Assembly (NCBI GenBank): GCA_029856045.1
Contig: JAHQWG010000039.1
Span: 1-64,000 of the forward strand
DNA from: Promethearchaeia archaeon
Lineage (GTDB): Archaea > Asgardarchaeota > Lokiarchaeia > Sigyniarchaeales > SOKP01
Length of the DNA: 64,000 nt
Direction of reading: 5' to 3'
Shown here piece by piece: positions 55,919 through 64,000 of this stretch. A program made the position numbers and the translations under genes. Each line of letters begins with the position of its first letter. Position 1 is the first letter of the stretch. The notes under the pieces were generated by a model, which searched no databases, was not told where the DNA came from, and worked only from the letters and a program-made list of their open reading frames with translations.

Positions 55919-56131
55919 ATGTCTGCAGTTCCTGCTTTAACTGCCGCTGCTAGAAGGCGAAAGGCTAGAAGACGATGTCCCTATTGTGGCAATCATTTAG
56001 AAATATTTACCAGATATTGCAATGAATGTGGTCATGAAGTGCCAAGACCTTCAAAACGTGCAATTTATTTATTAGCTACGCTTGTTGCTATAACAGCTTT
56101 CTCAGTATTCATTATCATACAATTTATTTAG
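55919..56131 (+). CDS. Small zinc-ribbon protein with C-terminal membrane anchor
   Basis: 70 residues. The N-terminus is Ala/Arg-rich (TAAARRRKARRR), followed by a C4 zinc knuckle (CPYCGNHLEIFTRYCNECG) and one C-terminal hydrophobic helix (YLLATLVAITAFSVFIIIQFI), a tail-anchor layout with the zinc finger in the cytosol. No family is recognised. The strong SD and tidy promoter suggest high expression. It stands just before the ABC transporter genes but has separate promoter elements. Confidence 0.8.
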   Translation: MSAVPALTAAARRRKARRRCPYCGNHLEIFTRYCNECGHEVPRPSKRAIYLLATLVAITAFSVFIIIQFI

Positions 56132-56249
56132 TAATATAATGGGATATATCGAACCTTGAAAAATAATATAATTATTTAATTAATCAAATTAAAAATAGAT
56201 AAAATCTTAGAAAATTAACATAAATAAAAAATTTATAATATTCGAAACC

Positions 56250-56257
56250 TTTAAATA
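56250..56257 (+). promoter_or_regulatory. TATA box for the ABC transporter (TTTAAATA)
   Basis: AACCTTTAAATATG lies 94 bases upstream of the TTG start and shares the CCTTTAAATA core with the two boxes before 55919. Confidence 0.45.
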
Positions 56258-56350
56258 TGTAATTATATTTTAATTAAATTAAGTAAATGTAAAGTAAATT
56301 TAACATTTAAAAACTTTTTTACATAAAAAGAATAAAAAAGGAAAAAAAAA

Positions 56351-57166
56351 TTGCCGGATAAAAATATAATTGTAGTTCAAAATTTAAAAAAGTTTTTTGG
56401 AGATGTAAAAGCAGTAAATGGGATCTCCTTTGAAGTTCGTGCAGGGGAAGTCTTTGGTCTTTTAGGACCAAATGGTGCAGGAAAAACTACTACTATTAAA
56501 CTTCTCATGGGATTGCTCGAGCCCGAGCCTAATGGGGAGGAGATGTCTGTTTTTGGTTTAAATCCAGAACAAAATGAGGTGGAAATTAAACGTCGTATTG
56601 GATATGTGTCGGAAGAGCCTCTTATATTTAAATCTTTAACACCACGAAATTTATTTAATTTTATTGCTTCAATTAGGGGTTTAGATGAGGGAGAAACTAC
56701 AGAACGTGCAAGAGAATATTTGGAAAGTTTGGAAGCACTCGAATATTATGAACATCTTATTGCCACTTTATCACATGGAAATAAACAAAAAATGCAAATT
56801 ATTGCTGCGATTCTACATGACCCAGATTTACTTATTATGGATGAACCTCTTGCAGGTCTCGACGCAAAATCTGTTAGAGTAGTCAAGGAAATATTGGAAT
56901 TACATACTCAACAAGGTGGTTCAGTTCTTTTTTCTACCCACATTATGGAAGTTGCACAAGAATTATGTGATAGGATTGGAATATTAAATAAAGGTAAATT
57001 GGTAGGAATCGGTACAATTGAGGAGTTAAGACATCAAGCTAATAAATTAGGTGAAAATTTAGAAGATGTGTTTTTACGCCTTACTGAACAAGATACATCA
57101 GTTGAGGAGATTGTAAAAAAATTACATAAATCATATAAAAAGAGAATAAAGGAAGAAATGATTTAA
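56351..57166 (+). CDS. ABC transporter ATP-binding protein
   Basis: 271 residues. Walker A GPNGAGKTTTIK, signature LSHGNKQKMQ (an LSGGQ variant with His), Walker B LLIMDEPLAGLD and a His switch in LFSTHIMEVAQ are all present. It belongs to the DrrA/CcmA-like class that powers ABC-2 permeases. The start is TTG (56351), preceded by AAAAGGAAA. It is followed after one base by the permease gene, forming a two-gene exporter operon. Confidence 0.93.
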   Translation: MPDKNIIVVQNLKKFFGDVKAVNGISFEVRAGEVFGLLGPNGAGKTTTIKLLMGLLEPEPNGEEMSVFGLNPEQNEVEIKRRIGYVSEEPLIFKSLTPRNLFNFIASIRGLDEGETTERAREYLESLEALEYYEHLIATLSHGNKQKMQIIAAILHDPDLLIMDEPLAGLDAKSVRVVKEILELHTQQGGSVLFSTHIMEVAQELCDRIGILNKGKLVGIGTIEELRHQANKLGENLEDVFLRLTEQDTSVEEIVKKLHKSYKKRIKEEMI

Positions 57167-57167
57167 T

Positions 57168-58919
57168 ATGGAAGAGCAAAAATTCAAATCTTACTCACTT
57201 TCAAAATACACTAACTACGAGATATTTCTTGAATCTCAGATTCAATCTGCCGGAGCTCATCAAGCTCGATTTTTAGAAAAACTCGAAAAAAATGCAAATT
57301 ACATTAGAAATGTATCAATGATGATGAAAGTTATTTACTCATTCCTCTTTGTTTTTTTACCCGTCTTACCATTAGTTACTTATTTGCAACTTGTGGATTA
57401 CCTTTATAGCAGAACATACACGATAGGAACCATATTATTTGTTGCTAGTTTTCTTTTTGGGATCTTTTTTGCGATGGTAATCATGTATCTTATTGTCTTA
57501 GGTATGTTGCCAATCAGCTCTTTAATGACAGGTAATGCTTTCAAATGGTTGCAAACTTTACCTATCCCAAAAAAAAATTTAAAAAAGTTAGGTTTTATGA
57601 CCATTTTTCGTTCTTTGAACATCCCACTTATTGTTTTGGGTGCTGCTTTTCCTATTATTATGCTTATTGGAACACAGAATATTTTGCTCTTCTTTATCTG
57701 CATTGCCACATCGATTCTCAATTTGATTTTTAGCTTTAGCGTGCTTGTTATTATTTCGGAACGCTTAAGTCGTATTTTGAATAATCCTAACCGCCAATCT
57801 AAAAAAGCAAGTTTAGCCAGAATTTTAAGTATGACTGGTTATATGATTATCGCTATGGGATCTGGATTCATTCTGTCATGGGGTATCAGCGCTATTGATG
57901 ACCTTCTTATCATTTTTGCCACATTTGAGCATTCTAATATATTAAATTTTATTTTAAGCTTAATCCCTTATCCATTTGCCCCAGGTTACTTAATATCATT
58001 GATTACCGCTCCAGATCAAATACCTATAGGACTATTATTTACTACTATTATTGGTGTCGTGATATTTATCTTTATAACATGGGGAGCTTATAAGGTTGCC
58101 ATTCGAAATCTAATAAGCGCAACATCTGCAGAACCTGAAGGAATTAAAGCTGGAGAACTTTTTATTCTCCCTGAAGAAGAAATCCAAGTTGAGATTAAAA
58201 CAAAATCTCCTCTTAAGTCATATATCCAAAAAGATCTGATTTCAGCATCTCGTGATTTTCAGACATTAATTTTTTTAATTATGCCAATTATAATTCCACT
58301 TATAATGATTTTTTCGATTGTTGGCCCATTTGGGAGTGATTTATCATCACCAACGGGTATAATGATAACTTGGTCGATAGTATTGATTTTCTCTATAATT
58401 GTACCTGCGATGTTAATATCGGGTCTTCTCAATATGGAAGAGTCTGGTGCAACCACACTAGCATCATTACCAGTTATTCCTCGAGATCAAGCGAAAGCTA
58501 AATTGATATTAATGTCAGTAATTCAATTAATATCATTTACTATACTTACAGTAGTGCTTACAATAATTACAAATTCGATATTATTATTGGTATTGTTTTT
58601 AGCTACAATTCCGATTGTTTGGGTTTTCTTATTTTTGATGTTCGAGATGAAGATACGATTATTTGGTAAAATGAAATACAAATATGTCATTGAAGAATTA
58701 AACAAAGAACATAAAGTAGGAAAGTGGTTTTTAATGCTTCTCATCCAAATCGTTCTGTATTTTGTGTTTTCAATTTTGAGTTTTACTTTATTTAATATAT
58801 TTGGAATAGAAGGTACGACACTTGGATTATTTATTATTGGAATCATGGGATTTATGAGTTTGGTTTTTTTGTTCACCAAAATGTTTCCAAAAATCGGGAA
58901 AATAGATTTAAAAAAATAA
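57168..58919 (+). CDS. ABC-2 type permease
   Basis: 583 residues with about twelve hydrophobic helices in two groups split by a charged loop (LFILPEEEIQVEIKTKSPLKSY), so probably a fused two-half ABC-2 permease or a long single subunit. It pairs with the ATPase upstream to export an unknown substrate such as a lipid, peptide or drug. The C-terminal helix ends KMFPKIGKIDLKK. Confidence 0.85.
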   Translation: MEEQKFKSYSLSKYTNYEIFLESQIQSAGAHQARFLEKLEKNANYIRNVSMMMKVIYSFLFVFLPVLPLVTYLQLVDYLYSRTYTIGTILFVASFLFGIFFAMVIMYLIVLGMLPISSLMTGNAFKWLQTLPIPKKNLKKLGFMTIFRSLNIPLIVLGAAFPIIMLIGTQNILLFFICIATSILNLIFSFSVLVIISERLSRILNNPNRQSKKASLARILSMTGYMIIAMGSGFILSWGISAIDDLLIIFATFEHSNILNFILSLIPYPFAPGYLISLITAPDQIPIGLLFTTIIGVVIFIFITWGAYKVAIRNLISATSAEPEGIKAGELFILPEEEIQVEIKTKSPLKSYIQKDLISASRDFQTLIFLIMPIIIPLIMIFSIVGPFGSDLSSPTGIMITWSIVLIFSIIVPAMLISGLLNMEESGATTLASLPVIPRDQAKAKLILMSVIQLISFTILTVVLTIITNSILLLVLFLATIPIVWVFLFLMFEMKIRLFGKMKYKYVIEELNKEHKVGKWFLMLLIQIVLYFVFSILSFTLFNIFGIEGTTLGLFIIGIMGFMSLVFLFTKMFPKIGKIDLKK

Positions 58920-59039
58920 TAATATAATTAATTCTTGTATTTCTTTTTTTATATATTTAATCTGCTAGATTCTTTTAATAGTGATGGAAACATCCACTAT
59001 TATTGCAAATTGAATTGGTTTTAAGTATATTTTATAAAA

Positions 59040-59212
59040 TTAAGCTTTTAATTGAATAATCTTTTCAATTTTCGAAATTATTCCATTAATTCCAATATCT
59101 TTACTAAATACATCCATTAAATCTAAATCAATATCATAATTAGAAAGATAGTCAATTTCTAAGCCGGTTATTAATATATCTTGAATTTTTACACTTTTTT
59201 TATATAAATATT
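59040..59212 (-). CDS. Possible small ORF without a canonical start, downstream of the thiolase
   Basis: The 296-base gap 58920-59215 contains a minus-strand frame of about 57 codons that ends at TAA 59040-59042 and reads protein-like (LYKKSVKIQDILITGLEIDY; DLMDVFSKDIGING), vaguely like an acyl-carrier-protein helix. It starts right after the thiolase stop, with no ATG/GTG/TTG until deep inside. It may be a short coupled gene with an unusual start, a remnant, or chance. Confidence 0.25.
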
Positions 59213-59215
59213 GCC

Positions 59216-60439
59216 TTAAATCCTTTCAATGATTGTAGCAACCCCTTGTCCTCCACCCACACATGCCGTAGCGAGACCAAGGTTCCCTTCTTCAAATTGT
59301 AGAATCCTTGCAAGAGTTCCGATTAATCGCACACCCGTCATTCCCAATGGGTGTCCAAGAGCAATAGCTCCACCTTTCACGTTTATTTTTTCATGTGGAA
59401 TACCCAGCATTTTCTTTGCATATAATGGAACAATTGCAAATGCTTCGTTGATTTCCCAAAAATCGATATCCTCAACCCGTAATCCAGCGCGAGTAAGAGC
59501 TTTTTTACTTGCAGGAACAGGACCTTGTCCCATAACACTGGGATTAACACCTGCCCATGCCATCGCCTTAATTTTTGCTAGGGGTTTGATTTCGAGCTCG
59601 TCAGCACGAGACAATGATATAAGGACACAACATCCTGCCCCTGTATTCAATGGAGATGAATTTCCTGGGGTAATTTGAGCATTCCTTTCAATTCCTTCTG
59701 AAACAAGACGGAGTTTTTTCATAGTTTCCATATTGGATCCTTCTCGCATTGATTGGTCATATTTGATTATTTTTTTAGTACCATCTGGGAGAGTTATTTC
59801 GATAGGAAGGATTTCTCCGTCAAAAAATCCATCTTTTCGCGCCTTGACAGCTCTATTATGGGAAGTAAGACTCCAATAATCCATATCCTCCCGAGTTATA
59901 TCAAGATTCTGTTCCCATAATTTTTGTGCCGTCTGAACCATTGAGTATCCGGTTTTTAAATCGTATTTTGTATGGTTTGGATAGATTTTTTCATCGGTTA
60001 ATTCATAATGCCGGGCAGTTAAATCAGTTCCACGGGGAATTCTTGTCATATGTTCCATGCCACTTGCAATAACTATTTCTGAGTTACCTGTTGCGATCTC
60101 CATTGCCCCGATATGAATACTTGTCATACTTGATGCGCATTGTCTATCAATACCCATAGCAGCGACCGTTTCAGGTAATTCTGCTAAAAAAACAGTATGG
60201 CGTCCTCCATAAAGAAAGTTTTCTTTTACTTGATTAGCACAACCTGTGATAACTTCATCAATTTCGGCTGGATCGAATTTTGCTCTTGCGATTATTTCTT
60301 TAATTACTAAGGATAGTAATTTATCAGCTGGAATTTTATAAAAAACATCTCGCTCTGGTTGGTTGGGACGACTTCTAGACATTGGGGTACGTAAATAATC
60401 CACAATAACAACTTCTCTTAATTCTGGCATTTTTATCAT
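59216..60439 (-). CDS. Acetyl-CoA C-acyltransferase (thiolase)
   Basis: 407 residues. Active-site Cys in DRQCASSMTSI, His in NEAFAIVPLYA and GHPLGMTGVRL, and the second Cys in CVGGGQGVA are all in place, so a working thiolase. It cleaves or forms 3-ketoacyl-CoA. It ends a minus-strand run with crotonase and acyl-CoA dehydrogenase genes, so the catabolic (beta-oxidation-like) direction is likely, but butyrate-type synthesis cannot be excluded. Confidence 0.93.
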   Translation of the reverse strand: MIKMPELREVVIVDYLRTPMSRSRPNQPERDVFYKIPADKLLSLVIKEIIARAKFDPAEIDEVITGCANQVKENFLYGGRHTVFLAELPETVAAMGIDRQCASSMTSIHIGAMEIATGNSEIVIASGMEHMTRIPRGTDLTARHYELTDEKIYPNHTKYDLKTGYSMVQTAQKLWEQNLDITREDMDYWSLTSHNRAVKARKDGFFDGEILPIEITLPDGTKKIIKYDQSMREGSNMETMKKLRLVSEGIERNAQITPGNSSPLNTGAGCCVLISLSRADELEIKPLAKIKAMAWAGVNPSVMGQGPVPASKKALTRAGLRVEDIDFWEINEAFAIVPLYAKKMLGIPHEKINVKGGAIALGHPLGMTGVRLIGTLARILQFEEGNLGLATACVGGGQGVATIIERI

Positions 60440-60449
60440 TTAAACGATA

Positions 60450-61247
60450 TTATTTTCCAATAAAAAAGGGTTCCTTTTTTTCGTTTAATGCAAATACACC
60501 AATTTTATAATCTTCTGATTCAGCTGATTTTATTTGCATTTGTCTTTCATTTTCAAGATGTTCTTCAAGTGGTGTGCTAAGTGCTTCAAAAAATAATTTT
60601 TTAGTTCTTGCATAGGTTAAGGTTGGTCCTTTAGCAAATCTTTGAGCCCAATTTAGTGAAGCCTCTTCTAATTTTTCTGCAGGGACAATTTCATTAATAA
60701 ATCCAAGTTTTTTCATTTGTTCTGCAGAATAAGTATCTCCAAAAAAAGACACTTGTACAGCTTGTTGCCAAGGGATTTGGCGACTTAATAAGATTGTTCC
60801 AGCAAATCCAGGAATTAAAGCAAGTTTACAAAAGGATTGTCTAAATTTTGCATATTCTGAAGCAATTATAATATCACATGAAAGCGCAAGGTTCATCCCT
60901 GCTCCAACAGCCCATCCATTTACGGCTGCTATAACTGGTTTTGGATAAAGGCGCAAAATTAATGCAATTTTGTAAAGATCTCTTGTTAAATCATCCATTA
61001 ATTGACCTGGTGTTCCATTTTCAATACTTAACTTAAATTGTTTTATATCTCCGCCTGCTGAAAAAGCCTTTCCTGAGCCAGTAATTATTACACATCTTAT
61101 ATCACTATTGTCTCGAAGAGATTCTAAAACATCTAATAATTTTTTTCCCGTATCTTTATTTAATGGATTGGAATTCTCTGGATCAATGAATTTTATCGTT
61201 GCGATATTATCTTTGATTACTAATTTAATTTTTTCTTTCATCATCAA
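60450..61247 (-). CDS. Enoyl-CoA hydratase/isomerase (crotonase) family protein lacking the usual catalytic Glu pair
   Basis: 265 residues. The oxyanion-hole segment FSAGGDIKQF and the second block CDIIIASEYAKFRQS are typical. In hydratases the next part carries Glu in FGQPEI and another Glu two turns later (before the GD). Here the aligned residues read FRQSFCKLALIPGFAG and QAVQVSFFGD, so neither Glu is seen. The protein may therefore be an isomerase, a hydrolase or another crotonase activity, not a standard hydratase. It lies between the thiolase (10 bases) and acyl-CoA dehydrogenase (15 bases) genes. Confidence 0.85.
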   Translation of the reverse strand: MMMKEKIKLVIKDNIATIKFIDPENSNPLNKDTGKKLLDVLESLRDNSDIRCVIITGSGKAFSAGGDIKQFKLSIENGTPGQLMDDLTRDLYKIALILRLYPKPVIAAVNGWAVGAGMNLALSCDIIIASEYAKFRQSFCKLALIPGFAGTILLSRQIPWQQAVQVSFFGDTYSAEQMKKLGFINEIVPAEKLEEASLNWAQRFAKGPTLTYARTKKLFFEALSTPLEEHLENERQMQIKSAESEDYKIGVFALNEKKEPFFIGK

Positions 61248-61262
61248 TCTCCTTTTTTTTAT

Positions 61263-62483
61263 TTATTTGCCCCACATTCTAACCATTTCTCTTGAAATAA
61301 GGTATCTCATAATTTCTACAGTACCAGCTGATATTTGTCCAACTTTTGCATCTCGATAATAGCGTTCTAATGGATATTCTTCAGTGTATCCAAGTCCACC
61401 AACAACCTGTATGGCTTCTTGAGTAATTTTAACTGCATCATCTGCAGTTCGGGCCTTAATTGCAGCTACTGAAGCTCTACAATAATGACCATCATCAAGC
61501 ATTCTGGCAATTTGAATTACAGCCATTCTATTTATCTCTATAGACATAAACATTTCACTAAGTTTAAATGAAATCCCCTCAAATGAATAAAGAGGTTTTC
61601 TAAATTGCACACGTCTATGTGCGTATTTGTATGCCACTTCAAATGCACTTCTTGAGATGCCGATATATTGAGACGCAGTAAAAGTTCGTTCCCCATCAAG
61701 ACCAAAAAGCAATACATCTAATCCCGCATTTTCTTTATGAAGCACATTTTCAACTGACACCTTACAATTATTAAATCGCAGATGTGAATTAGGCATTCCT
61801 CTGCGTCCCAGATGTTTATAATCTTTGATAACTTCAAAACCAGGAGTATCAGTTTCAAATATAAATGCTGTAATACCTTGATGAGGTCTTACTTTATCAT
61901 TTGTTATTGCATATAAGCAAATATAATCAGCCACACTGCCATTTGTTATGAAACACTTCTCTCCATTGAGGATATAATGATCCCCTTCTCTTTTAGCTTT
62001 TAATTTCATTCCACCAATTGCATCAGATCCCCCTGTAGGTTCTGTTACACCTATCGCACCAATTTTTGTGCCATCAGCAATTCCTGAAAGAAATTTCTTC
62101 TTTTGCTCTGGAGTTCCAAATTCTATAACAGGACCAGCAAATAAACATGAAGATGCTCCAAATGTACTTGCTAAAGCATAATTGAAAGCAGTTAATTCTT
62201 CACCAAAAATAGTACGATATAAAACCCCTTTACCAAGACCTCCAGCCTCTTCTGGGATAATTATATTTAAATAAGGCTTCATTTTTCGTAAAGTTTCAAC
62301 TACAAGCTCATAATTTCTCTCCCTATCAATTTTTTCTACAACAGGTTCAACATTTTCTTTACACCACTTGCGTACTTCCATCCGGAAATTATTTTCTTCA
62401 TTGGAATAATAGTGCAGAGTTTTAGGCATACAAGAATATCCATATTCCAAATTCAAATCTTCAAAATGAACATGTCCTTCCAT
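61263..62483 (-). CDS. Acyl-CoA dehydrogenase, isovaleryl/long-chain-type catalytic Glu
   Basis: 406 residues. FAD-binding ITNGSVADY and GVTEPTGGSDA are conserved. At the C-terminal site where medium-chain enzymes have catalytic Glu (YEGTS), this protein has ISAGTVEIMR, but GLDGERTFTAS supplies a Glu on helix G as in isovaleryl-CoA and long-chain dehydrogenases. So the base is likely that Glu. It probably oxidises a branched or longer acyl-CoA and passes electrons to ETF, whose genes are not in view. A minus-strand TTTAAATA at 62546-62553 may be its promoter. Confidence 0.92.
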   Translation of the reverse strand: MEGHVHFEDLNLEYGYSCMPKTLHYYSNEENNFRMEVRKWCKENVEPVVEKIDRERNYELVVETLRKMKPYLNIIIPEEAGGLGKGVLYRTIFGEELTAFNYALASTFGASSCLFAGPVIEFGTPEQKKKFLSGIADGTKIGAIGVTEPTGGSDAIGGMKLKAKREGDHYILNGEKCFITNGSVADYICLYAITNDKVRPHQGITAFIFETDTPGFEVIKDYKHLGRRGMPNSHLRFNNCKVSVENVLHKENAGLDVLLFGLDGERTFTASQYIGISRSAFEVAYKYAHRRVQFRKPLYSFEGISFKLSEMFMSIEINRMAVIQIARMLDDGHYCRASVAAIKARTADDAVKITQEAIQVVGGLGYTEEYPLERYYRDAKVGQISAGTVEIMRYLISREMVRMWGK

Positions 62484-62545
62484 TTACATCACAATTAAAA
62501 TAGTACGATTTATTGAATTAGTAAATTATTAATTCGTTTAAAGGA

Positions 62546-62553
62546 TATTTAAA
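62546..62553 (-). promoter_or_regulatory. Candidate TATA box of the acyl-CoA dehydrogenase operon
   Basis: On the minus strand TTTAAATA, 63 bases upstream of the ATG at 62483, in the 151-base space after the mutase gene. Confidence 0.35.
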
Positions 62554-62634
62554 TTGTAATTCTTTAACATTTTTCTTACTTTTAAAAATATCTATAGAAA
62601 GGATTTAAAGTGTGAAAAAGTTTTTATAAAATTT

Positions 62635-64000
62635 TTAAAAGATAGTTGTCATTTTATAAGTGCCATAAACTTCTTTTAATATATCACAAATTTCCCCAGT
62701 AGTAGCATATACTTTTACGGCATTTATCAAATAAGGCATTAAATTCTCATCAGTTTTAGCAACTTCTTTGATTTTAATAAGTTTCTCATGCACAAGATTG
62801 TTATCTCTTGACTCTTTAATTTTCTTTAATTTATCAATCTGTTGTTGCTCAATTTCCGGATCTGATTTTAAAATCTCCAACTTTAAATCTTCTTTATCAA
62901 TTTGAAATTTATTTACTCCAATTACAATTTGTTCTCCCTTCTCAATGGATTGTTGTATTTTATATGCATTTTCTTGGATTTCTTTTTGAATATAACCGTT
63001 TTCTATCGCATTAATTGCGCCTCCTTGTTGTTCAATTTTTTTAATTATTTTAAACGCTTCCTCCTCCATTTGATTTGTTAGTGATTCCAAATAGTATGAT
63101 CCGCCAATTGGATCTATTACATTTCCAGCACCAGTTTCATATGCGATTATTTGTTGAGTTCGTAATGATAAACGTACAGAATCTTTACTTGGAAGACTTA
63201 GAGCTTCATCTCTACTACTCGAATGAATTGATTGAGCTCCTCCCAATACAGAAGCAAGAGTTTGAATGGCAACTCTTATTAAATTTACATCGGGTTGCTG
63301 AGCGGTTAATGAGGAACCGATAGTTTGAGCATGAAATCTTAATTGCATTGATTTTAAATTTTTTGCTTTAAATCTGTTTTTTATTATTTTAGCCCATATT
63401 CTTCTTGCAGCTCTAAATTTAGCAATTTCTTCAAAAAAGTCATTATAAGTACAAAAGAAGAAAGCTAATCGACTTGCAAATTGATCAATATCTAAACCCC
63501 GTTTTAATACTTCTTCCACATACGCTATTGCATTTGTTAAAGTAAAGGCAATCTCCTGAACTGCTGTTGCTCCAGCTTCTCGAATATGATACCCTGAGAT
63601 GCTTATTGTATTAAAATGAGGGAGTTTTTTTGAACAATACTCGATTACATCGGCGACTAACTTCATAGATGGGATGGGTGGGAAAATATAGGTATTTCTA
63701 GCAATATATTCTTTTAAAATATCATTTTGCACAGTTCCACGTAATTTATCTATAGATACACCTTGTTTTTCAGCCAATGCGATATACATCGCAAGAATTA
63801 TAGCAGTAGGAGCATTGATGGTCATAGAGGTGCTAACTTGGTCTAACGGAATACCTTCAAAAAGATCTTCCATATCCTTTAATGAGGAAATTGGTACTCC
63901 CGTCTTTCCAACCTCTCCTTGAGCTAAAATATGGTCACTATCAAAACCCATCTGGGTACATAAATCAAAAGCGACGCTTAGGCCAGTCTGACCATGTTCA
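62635..64000 (-). CDS. Methylmalonyl-CoA mutase, large (catalytic barrel) subunit, 5' end outside window
   Basis: The open frame runs off the right edge; codons beyond the first internal Met read HGQTGLSVAFDLCTQMGFDSDH, which is the mutase substrate-barrel block. Later LTAQQPDVNLIRVAIQTLAS, LGGAQSIHSSSRDEALSLPS and LRTQQIIAYETGA are diagnostic. No B12-binding domain follows, as in the archaeal two-subunit form, where the small subunit is separate. With the VOC/epimerase it would convert methylmalonyl-CoA and succinyl-CoA, linking odd-chain or branched acyl breakdown to central metabolism. Confidence 0.93.
   Translation of the reverse strand, partial: EHGQTGLSVAFDLCTQMGFDSDHILAQGEVGKTGVPISSLKDMEDLFEGIPLDQVSTSMTINAPTAIILAMYIALAEKQGVSIDKLRGTVQNDILKEYIARNTYIFPPIPSMKLVADVIEYCSKKLPHFNTISISGYHIREAGATAVQEIAFTLTNAIAYVEEVLKRGLDIDQFASRLAFFFCTYNDFFEEIAKFRAARRIWAKIIKNRFKAKNLKSMQLRFHAQTIGSSLTAQQPDVNLIRVAIQTLASVLGGAQSIHSSSRDEALSLPSKDSVRLSLRTQQIIAYETGAGNVIDPIGGSYYLESLTNQMEEEAFKIIKKIEQQGGAINAIENGYIQKEIQENAYKIQQSIEKGEQIVIGVNKFQIDKEDLKLEILKSDPEIEQQQIDKLKKIKESRDNNLVHEKLIKIKEVAKTDENLMPYLINAVKVYATTGEICDILKEVYGTYKMTTIF

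Noticed and set aside
59229..59678. 149-codon antisense ORF
   Set aside because: A shadow of the thiolase gene on the other strand; Pro/Ala-rich translation without any family resemblance.
1..64000. tRNA, rRNA, insertion sequences, CRISPR arrays
   Set aside because: Read through for T-loop-like GGTTCRA arms, transposase motifs and spaced repeats; none was convincing.

Overview
The window reads as a chromosomal segment of an AT-rich archaeon, most probably an Asgard (Promethearchaeota, Lokiarchaeia-like) lineage. That assignment is inference. It rests on an archaeal A/V-type ATP synthase operon, a group II chaperonin ending in GGM repeats, an Alba protein, Pth2, TruD, an archaeal AspRS and type II MetAP. 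It also rests on several proteins shared with eukaryotes: ribosomal protein L38e, L40e, an Rpn11-like JAMM protease and a 3-ketodihydrosphingosine-reductase-like SDR. I saw no tRNA or rRNA gene, insertion sequence or CRISPR array.

Layout. 1-9.9 kb: metabolic genes (KDSR-like SDR, DUF39/ferredoxin homocysteine-biosynthesis protein, VOC protein, ThDP enzyme, MDR dehydrogenase, URO-D-family protein, a membrane protein built of 11-residue repeats, SDR, old-yellow-enzyme-family reductase). 9.9-13.8 kb: minus-strand iorB-iorA-ADP-forming acyl-CoA synthetase alpha, which should oxidise aryl pyruvates to acyl-CoA and conserve energy. 14-15.6 kb: an unrecognised helical-repeat protein, divergent from the ATPase operon. 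15.7-27.1 kb: the ATP synthase operon K-C-H-F-E-A-B-D-I, a small zinc-ribbon membrane protein, and a second, nearly full-length catalytic A subunit. 27-41 kb: two tungsten aldehyde:ferredoxin oxidoreductases, an Fe-alcohol dehydrogenase, acyl-CoA synthetase, class III aminotransferase, FGGY sugar kinase and a GH106-type rhamnosidase; this suggests fermentative use of sugars, amino acids and aldehydes. 41-49.3 kb: information processing (thermosome, L40e divergent from an L38e / NusA-like / Pth2 / TruD / AspRS / MetAP / nucleotidyltransferase run). 49.3-50 kb: a 730-base stretch without an intact gene. 50-59 kb: cyclophilin-like protein, VTT membrane protein, Alba with a low-complexity insert, Rpn11-like protease, nucleotide kinase, PRPP synthetase, alpha/beta hydrolase and an ABC exporter. 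59-64 kb: a minus-strand fatty or branched-chain acyl-CoA oxidation cluster (thiolase, crotonase, acyl-CoA dehydrogenase, methylmalonyl-CoA mutase running off the right edge).

The most unusual points are four. (1) The A subunit of the ATPase is duplicated, and the second copy carries GEPGNE where the catalytic-site motif is GERGNE. (2) Three genes (atpD, a NusA-like gene and probably atpE) have conserved N-termini that extend upstream of any ATG/GTG/TTG, which points to AUU (or AUA) start codons, each preceded by a Shine-Dalgarno-like sequence. (3) The Alba-family protein has a long NYG/KNN-repeat insertion exactly in its beta3-beta4 DNA-binding hairpin. (4) Eukaryote-like proteins (L38e, Rpn11-like JAMM, KDSR-like SDR) are scattered through otherwise ordinary archaeal operons.
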